Shown: piece by piece, positions 59,711-64,000 of the stretch
Layout of the letters: each line of letters starts with the position of its first letter
Numbering within the stretch: the first letter of the stretch is position 1
The notes under the pieces: model-generated
Database searches by the model: none
Seen by the model: only the letters and a program-made list of their open reading frames with translations
Told to the model about the DNA's origin: nothing
Position numbers and translations under genes: made by a program
Assembly: GCF_039543525.1 (NCBI RefSeq)
Contig: NZ_BAABJX010000010.1
Span: forward strand, 35,608 to 99,607
DNA: 64,000 nt
Direction: 5' to 3'
Source: Algivirga pacifica
Lineage (GTDB): Bacteria; Bacteroidota; Bacteroidia; Cytophagales; Flammeovirgaceae

Positions 59711-62701
59711 TTATTTTTTCAGCACTCTCGTAGTGAATAGCGTACCTTCTGCTTCTACCAATAGAATATAGATTCCTGTATTCCATTGTCCCGTATTGAG
59801 GGTATATGTACCATTGGCAGGAGTAGCACTTTCGATCAACTGCCCTGTCGCATTCATTACTTTAAGGCTATTAATTGTCTTTCCTCCCAATGTCACCTTC
59901 AAGGCTTGTGTAAATGGATTAGGATAAGCCGTTAGGGATGTAGCATCAATTGCTTTAGTCGCAAATCTTGCACTACCACATGGGCCTAACACTTCCCACT
60001 CTTTTCCTGAACCATTATTTTCTGATGGCACATCATCTTCTGACCACCACTTCGCCTTGTATAAGATTCCTTCATACACAACAATCTCACCTCCTGTATA
60101 AGTAGCGTTTGCATCCCACGCCGCTGCAGTACAGTCAGAGGTATCTGCAGGCTCTTCTACCGTAACGACTCCTTGATCAGAAGCTGTTCTTCCGTCATTA
60201 TCGGTTACCGTCACTACTACCGTGTAAGTTCCATAAGCCGTCACCGCATAAGATGAACCACTTACTGTTGTTCCATTTACCGTATATACTGTACTGCTTA
60301 CCGTTCCATCCTCATCACTTGAAGTCGCTGACAAGTTAATTGTATAAGGCAACTCCGACTTCACTGTACCTGTTGTGGTTGTCAAAGTAACCACAGGGTC
60401 ACAACCATTGGGGCATGGAGGCACAACAACTACATCACCACACGCTCCAAGGTCTTCCCAGTAATGTGCTGCAGTACCCGGTACTACATTGTACAGGTTA
60501 TCCACCTTAGCCTCATATTTAATGCCTTCATATACTACCTGATCCCCTGACTGGTAAATGGTTGGGTAAGGTGCATATTCTGGCAACTCACACGTTCCTG
60601 TTGTTGTCGTATCTTCTACAATTTCCTCAATTGTTACCGTGATGCTGCTCTGTCCTTCTGCTCCTTCATTGTCCGTTACCTTGGCAGTCAATGTATATAC
60701 GCCAAAGGCTGATGGTGTCCAGCTTGCCGATGAAGTAGTAAATACTTGTCCGTCAACGCTGATCTCAACACTTTCTACGGTTCCATCCGTATCTTCACCT
60801 AACACCTCTACCGCAACTGCTGAAAGTGTTTCCTGCTGAATCACAGCATTATCCTGAGGAGAAACAAATCCTACCGTTGGAGCAACATTCGGCTGTGAAG
60901 GGTCTAGTACTTCCACTGTCGACGAACGTACGGTTTGTTTCCCTTCTGCATCTGTAGCTTCTACACGAACCACTACACTTCCATAAGCGGAAGGTGTCCA
61001 GCTTGCTTCATAAACATCTCCTGTATTGCTTACTGACAATGCAGTACCATCCACAGAGACTGTAACAGATACCCCTGCCTTATCGTCTGTCACTGTTGCT
61101 TGTAATGCTACTGGAGCAAAAGTTTCTTGAGACACAGAAGCCGGGATATTAAGTGTCACTTGTGGCGCAGGATTTACTGGACCCGATCCTTCTGCAAATA
61201 CTTTATTCACTACATGAGCCAACTCTGGTTTAGTGTCTGGACAAATAGGGTAACGACTTGCAATACTACTGGTCTCCGCACCTACTTTCCAGTCCGAGAA
61301 GATCTGCCAGATAATCACCCCTGCGATATCATTGTCAACCACATACTGAGATTTTAGTGCAATAGACTCCTCATCATCATAGCTCAGGAAATAATGCTTT
61401 CCATTTACATCCTTCGTCAAGTAAGGTACCTTTGCATCATCATCCCAATGCTTCGTCCATGTACCTGAAGCTATTGCCTCTTGAATCTGGAAAAAGTAAG
61501 GAGAACCTTCCGTCACCGTCCAATTTTCTGTATCAGCAGCAGAAACTACCGGGCCATCTACAGAAAATGTTTGTGATTTCTTTAATGTTGGTGCATGCAG
61601 TGCTGCTGTCGTTTCTGTCGTCACTCCTCTTCCATAAAAAGCCACTCCCATATTGATTTTGGATGGGCTCACATTCATAGAGTCTCTCAAGAAGATAAAC
61701 GTATCATGCCATGAAAACGCACCCCACTCCTGATCAGGATAAGCATATAACGGAGAGTTATGCCCTGCCTTGGCAGACCAACCACCATTTAAGTCATAGC
61801 TCATAATATTGTAATAGTCCATCACTTGATCCAAGGCTTGCCATTCCAATCCTCTTAGTTTTGTAGGGCTCATGTTAAATGCTGCTGTCACCAATTTATC
61901 TGGACCAATTGCCTCACGGATATCTTCCATCAGGACAGTAAAGTTATGGTAGTCAGCCTCAGAACCTGTAAAGTTCATTCCTGCAAACGGACCTGGGAAC
62001 TCCCAATCAATATCAATCCCATCAAAATTATAATCCTCAATCAACGTCACACAATCCTGAATAAAACGTGCTCTTTTTACCGGGTCTGCGGCAACCTCAG
62101 GGAAATGCTTACACATTGACCAACCTCCAATGGAAGCCATTACTTTCACGCCATTATCATGAGCGATAGAGATCATTCCTGGTGTTGGGTATTCTATCAA
62201 AGGCCACTCTCCTGTTTCTCCTGTCTCTGTCTTCACCCAACCCAGATAAGCTCCATCAGGATTTGGCTCATAGCCCAACGGACGTAGGGCTTCATCCCAA
62301 CCCCAAAACTCCTGAGGTACTCCCAGCACCATTGCTTGATCGTGGCTACTATAAGCATCAGGATGTAATAAGTCATCGGGCTGCTGTATCACTCCTTCTT
62401 GATAGATATTGTTAGCCCTTAAATCTCCACTGTGTAAAGAACCATCTACCGCTACACCAAAGAAAGAAAAGTTCAATAAGGTATACTGAGAATAATCAAT
62501 GTTGTAGTGGTTCAATGAGCCTTTTGGAATATTAAAGTCTAATCCTTTCCAGGCATCCCAGTTGGGAACGTACCCAATGACCACCTTGTCGTGGTTCGCT
62601 GTAGAATAAGGGTTTCCTGAATCAATCTGTGCCATTGCGCTTGTAGCAGTCAAACCAATAAGGCACAATAGCATAAAGAAATGTCTAGTAATCATTTTCA
62701 T
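59711..62701 (-). CDS. Secreted GH18 chitinase with chitin-binding modules and T9SS sorting domain
   Basis: 996 residues from ATG 62701, signal peptide ending TSAMAQ; the frame extends 24 codons upstream, but the signal peptide fixes the start. The GH18 domain (about 35-490) has VMASIGGWS and the catalytic FDGIDIDWEFP (Asp227, Asp230, Asp232, Glu234), plus MSYDLNGGW. Ig-like/PKD-like repeats follow (about 510-590, 605-695, 755-845), with two CBM5/12-type chitin-binding modules (YQSGDQVVYEGIKYEAK...WEDLGAC and YTGGEIVVYEGILYKAKWW...WEVLGPC). The C terminus (LTAYPNPFTQALKVTLGG...TRVLKK) is a T9SS type A sorting signal. It degrades chitin outside the cell. Confidence 0.95.
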   Translation of the reverse strand: MKMITRHFFMLLCLIGLTATSAMAQIDSGNPYSTANHDKVVIGYVPNWDAWKGLDFNIPKGSLNHYNIDYSQYTLLNFSFFGVAVDGSLHSGDLRANNIYQEGVIQQPDDLLHPDAYSSHDQAMVLGVPQEFWGWDEALRPLGYEPNPDGAYLGWVKTETGETGEWPLIEYPTPGMISIAHDNGVKVMASIGGWSMCKHFPEVAADPVKRARFIQDCVTLIEDYNFDGIDIDWEFPGPFAGMNFTGSEADYHNFTVLMEDIREAIGPDKLVTAAFNMSPTKLRGLEWQALDQVMDYYNIMSYDLNGGWSAKAGHNSPLYAYPDQEWGAFSWHDTFIFLRDSMNVSPSKINMGVAFYGRGVTTETTAALHAPTLKKSQTFSVDGPVVSAADTENWTVTEGSPYFFQIQEAIASGTWTKHWDDDAKVPYLTKDVNGKHYFLSYDDEESIALKSQYVVDNDIAGVIIWQIFSDWKVGAETSSIASRYPICPDTKPELAHVVNKVFAEGSGPVNPAPQVTLNIPASVSQETFAPVALQATVTDDKAGVSVTVSVDGTALSVSNTGDVYEASWTPSAYGSVVVRVEATDAEGKQTVRSSTVEVLDPSQPNVAPTVGFVSPQDNAVIQQETLSAVAVEVLGEDTDGTVESVEISVDGQVFTTSSASWTPSAFGVYTLTAKVTDNEGAEGQSSITVTIEEIVEDTTTTGTCELPEYAPYPTIYQSGDQVVYEGIKYEAKVDNLYNVVPGTAAHYWEDLGACGDVVVVPPCPNGCDPVVTLTTTTGTVKSELPYTINLSATSSDEDGTVSSTVYTVNGTTVSGSSYAVTAYGTYTVVVTVTDNDGRTASDQGVVTVEEPADTSDCTAAAWDANATYTGGEIVVYEGILYKAKWWSEDDVPSENNGSGKEWEVLGPCGSARFATKAIDATSLTAYPNPFTQALKVTLGGKTINSLKVMNATGQLIESATPANGTYTLNTGQWNTGIYILLVEAEGTLFTTRVLKK

Positions 62702-63040
62702 ATTTATCTGTTGTTGTTTTGGAGTTATAGTACCCCTCCTCTTCTCCAGTAAAAGTCGATCAAAACATGTCATTACCTGAATGGAAATAGTTGGATCAAA
62801 GGGAGATACTTTTGTATCGAATTGAGTTCAATATAAAGGATATTAACAGTCATTTAAAAAAATCAATGGGGTACATTTAGGGGTACAGATAATTCAAAAG
62901 GGATACAGAAGTCGTATAAAAGAAGGGGTATTCGCTTATTTTTATAGAAAAGAGGGGATACAGAAAGTCAGAAACAAGGAGATTATATTATCTCTTTATT
63001 TCTGACATCATAAGAGCTTACTTAATAAGTATTATACTGA
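62702..63040 (-). promoter_or_regulatory. Upstream region of the chitinase gene with five direct GGGnTA-type repeats
   Basis: Repeats GGGGTACA (62868), GGGGTACAG (62880), GGGATACAGA (62900), GGGGTATTC (62925) and GGGATACAGA (62955) face the same way; on the coding strand they read TCTGTATCCC or TGTACCCC. They lie 165-265 bp upstream of the start codon. They look like binding sites of an activator. No ORF is present. Confidence 0.5.
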
Positions 63041-63919
63041 TTAATCTATGACTGAGGGCGTCACCCAAACAGAGTCACTTACAGGGTGCTCCAAAGCAAA
63101 AAAGCCAAAAACAGCTACCTCTGAGGAAGGTACAAGATTGGAAGGTGGATTTTCGGGAACTGATTGAGAGGGACTTCCGGCATCTGTTAACAGCTTCACA
63201 CCTCTATAGTAATCGTAAGTCATAGAAGATAGTCCATTTAGCTCTACCTTTAAGCTGTCTTGCTCACGAAAGGCAAAAGGCACTTGATATTGCAATACCT
63301 TGCCATCCCGTCCTTCATCCGTCTGTATTAATAAACCTACTTCGGGGTCATCACTAATTGATTTTCCGTTCCGAAAAACATCTATGCGGTAGTAGTTTCT
63401 AACAAAAGCACGATCATTAATGTATAAGGTCAGATAATACCCCGACTCCTGAGCTGTCGTAAGCTCTCGATCATTTAGAAAATCTACCGCAATGGAATCC
63501 AGTATAGGCTTGCTTGGATAAATATTCTCAGCCGTTACGGCCACACTGTCATATATTACCTCTAATCGATAGCGCCTTCCAGGAATCAACTCCATATCCC
63601 TTATTGGAAAGTATACTCCAGAGTCCACCTCTTCAAACTGCTTAGGAAAATCCTCAAAATCAAATACCTGAATCTGTGCTCCAGTCAACTTTGGAACAGG
63701 CATATTTTCCTGAAAAGACGTCGTCTGTGTCAATTGTACAAAGGAAGAATCAGGACGCAACGTTCCTTCTACCACAATCGTGGGGGGTGCTGTTAGTAGC
63801 TCTGGACTAATTAACTCTTCACAGCTACTATTCCAGCATAGCAAAAGTATCCCTCCTATGAAGGATAGAGACTTACGGTATTTTTTTATTACGCTATTTT
63901 GGAACTGCTTTCTCCTCAT
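63041..63919 (-). CDS. DUF4249 lipoprotein
   Basis: The 292-residue protein has a lipoprotein signal (ILLLCWNSSC, followed by EELISPEL). It shows the DUF4249 layout: IVVEGTLRPDSSFVQLTQT...GAQIQVFD, then ...GVYFPIRDMELIPGRRYRLEVIYDSVAVTAE and a C-terminal YYRGVKLLTDAGSPSQSVPENPPSNL. These proteins often pair with a TonB-dependent receptor encoded upstream; that gene would lie beyond the window end. Function is unknown. Confidence 0.85.
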   Translation of the reverse strand: MRRKQFQNSVIKKYRKSLSFIGGILLLCWNSSCEELISPELLTAPPTIVVEGTLRPDSSFVQLTQTTSFQENMPVPKLTGAQIQVFDFEDFPKQFEEVDSGVYFPIRDMELIPGRRYRLEVIYDSVAVTAENIYPSKPILDSIAVDFLNDRELTTAQESGYYLTLYINDRAFVRNYYRIDVFRNGKSISDDPEVGLLIQTDEGRDGKVLQYQVPFAFREQDSLKVELNGLSSMTYDYYRGVKLLTDAGSPSQSVPENPPSNLVPSSEVAVFGFFALEHPVSDSVWVTPSVID

Positions 63920-63933
63920 GCTGACGTGTTTAA

Positions 63934-64000
63934 TTTTTAATTATCGGTTATCGGTTATCGGTTATCGGTTATCGGTTATCGGTTATCGGTTATCGGTTAT
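63934..64000. repeat. Tandem heptamer array (TTATCGG)n reaching the window end
   Basis: TTTTTAA at 63934-63940 is followed without change of register by at least eight perfect TTATCGG units. The array is cut by the window edge. Confidence 0.95.

Noticed and set aside
62702..62773. A 24-codon N-terminal extension of the chitinase
   Set aside because: A proper signal peptide begins at 62701; an extension before it would be charged and would block export.
1..64000. tRNA, rRNA, tmRNA or other housekeeping RNA genes
   Set aside because: I looked for T-loop/CCA-type and rRNA-like stretches by eye and saw none; a covariance-model scan would be decisive.

Overview
The window looks like chromosomal DNA of a gliding, polysaccharide-degrading member of the Bacteroidota, probably Cytophagales-like. 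The evidence is a SusC/SusD/SusE-type glycan uptake operon, two secreted enzymes with C-terminal type IX secretion (T9SS) sorting domains, a gldC gene, a fused secDF, many lipoproteins with acidic residues after the lipobox cysteine, and promoters of the TTG-N18/19-TAnnTTTG type. I found no rRNA, tRNA, CRISPR array, phage or complete insertion sequence. The species cannot be named from the sequence.

Layout. 1-2.6 kb: an FtsX-like permease tail, pyrophosphatase, NUDIX hydrolase and THUMP methyltransferase. 2.8-10.2 kb: a starch-type SusC-SusD-SusE operon divergent from a LacI-family regulator. 10.6-15.4 kb: a PrkA kinase / YeaH (UPF0229) / SpoVR operon. 15.6-21.8 kb: a spondin-repeat lipoprotein, an acyl-CoA carboxylase beta subunit, acetyl-CoA synthetase and MsrA. 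22.2-23.7 kb: a lipoprotein alpha-amylase resembling the archaeal GH13_7 group. 24-30.6 kb: Fer4/CDGSH protein, two serine hydrolases, an Mpo1-like membrane protein, an orphan SLATT protein and two thioredoxin-fold lipoproteins. 30.6-33.9 kb: class I ribonucleotide reductase nrdB-nrdA behind a cobalamin riboswitch. 34-46 kb: gldC, an exonuclease, an AsmA-like protein, a pseudouridine synthase, PafA-type phosphatase, a degenerate receiver, gcvT and a lipid phosphatase/lipid kinase pair. 46.5-64 kb: secDF, a secreted metacaspase, a large T9SS amylase, an oxidoreductase, a sulfatase, a T9SS chitinase and a DUF4249 lipoprotein.

How parts work together. The LacI regulator, SusCDE, the cell-surface amylase at 22 kb and the secreted amylase at 53-56 kb form a plausible starch regulon. 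The two amylase genes lie about 29 kb apart, yet both carry the same 11-bp CAACCGGTTTC palindromic core about 290-300 bp upstream of their start codons. Cobalamin should switch off the nrdBA operon, which implies a B12-dependent reductase elsewhere in the genome.

The most unusual content is between genes. (1) At least a dozen arrays share an exact 7-bp period but differ in unit sequence (GTGAGCA, TTATCGG, TTTTACC, TTnnnAA and others). They are often arranged as hairpins, and several times supply the stop codon of the adjacent gene. (2) Five elements consist of small, different palindromes joined by GTTGAG-type linkers and/or bounded by an 18-bp terminal inverted repeat, GTTCATAATGTTTAGTTG. 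They lie between convergent genes, between co-directional genes, and once inside the nrd operon. (3) There are several REP-like hairpins. These families are my best candidates for something undescribed.
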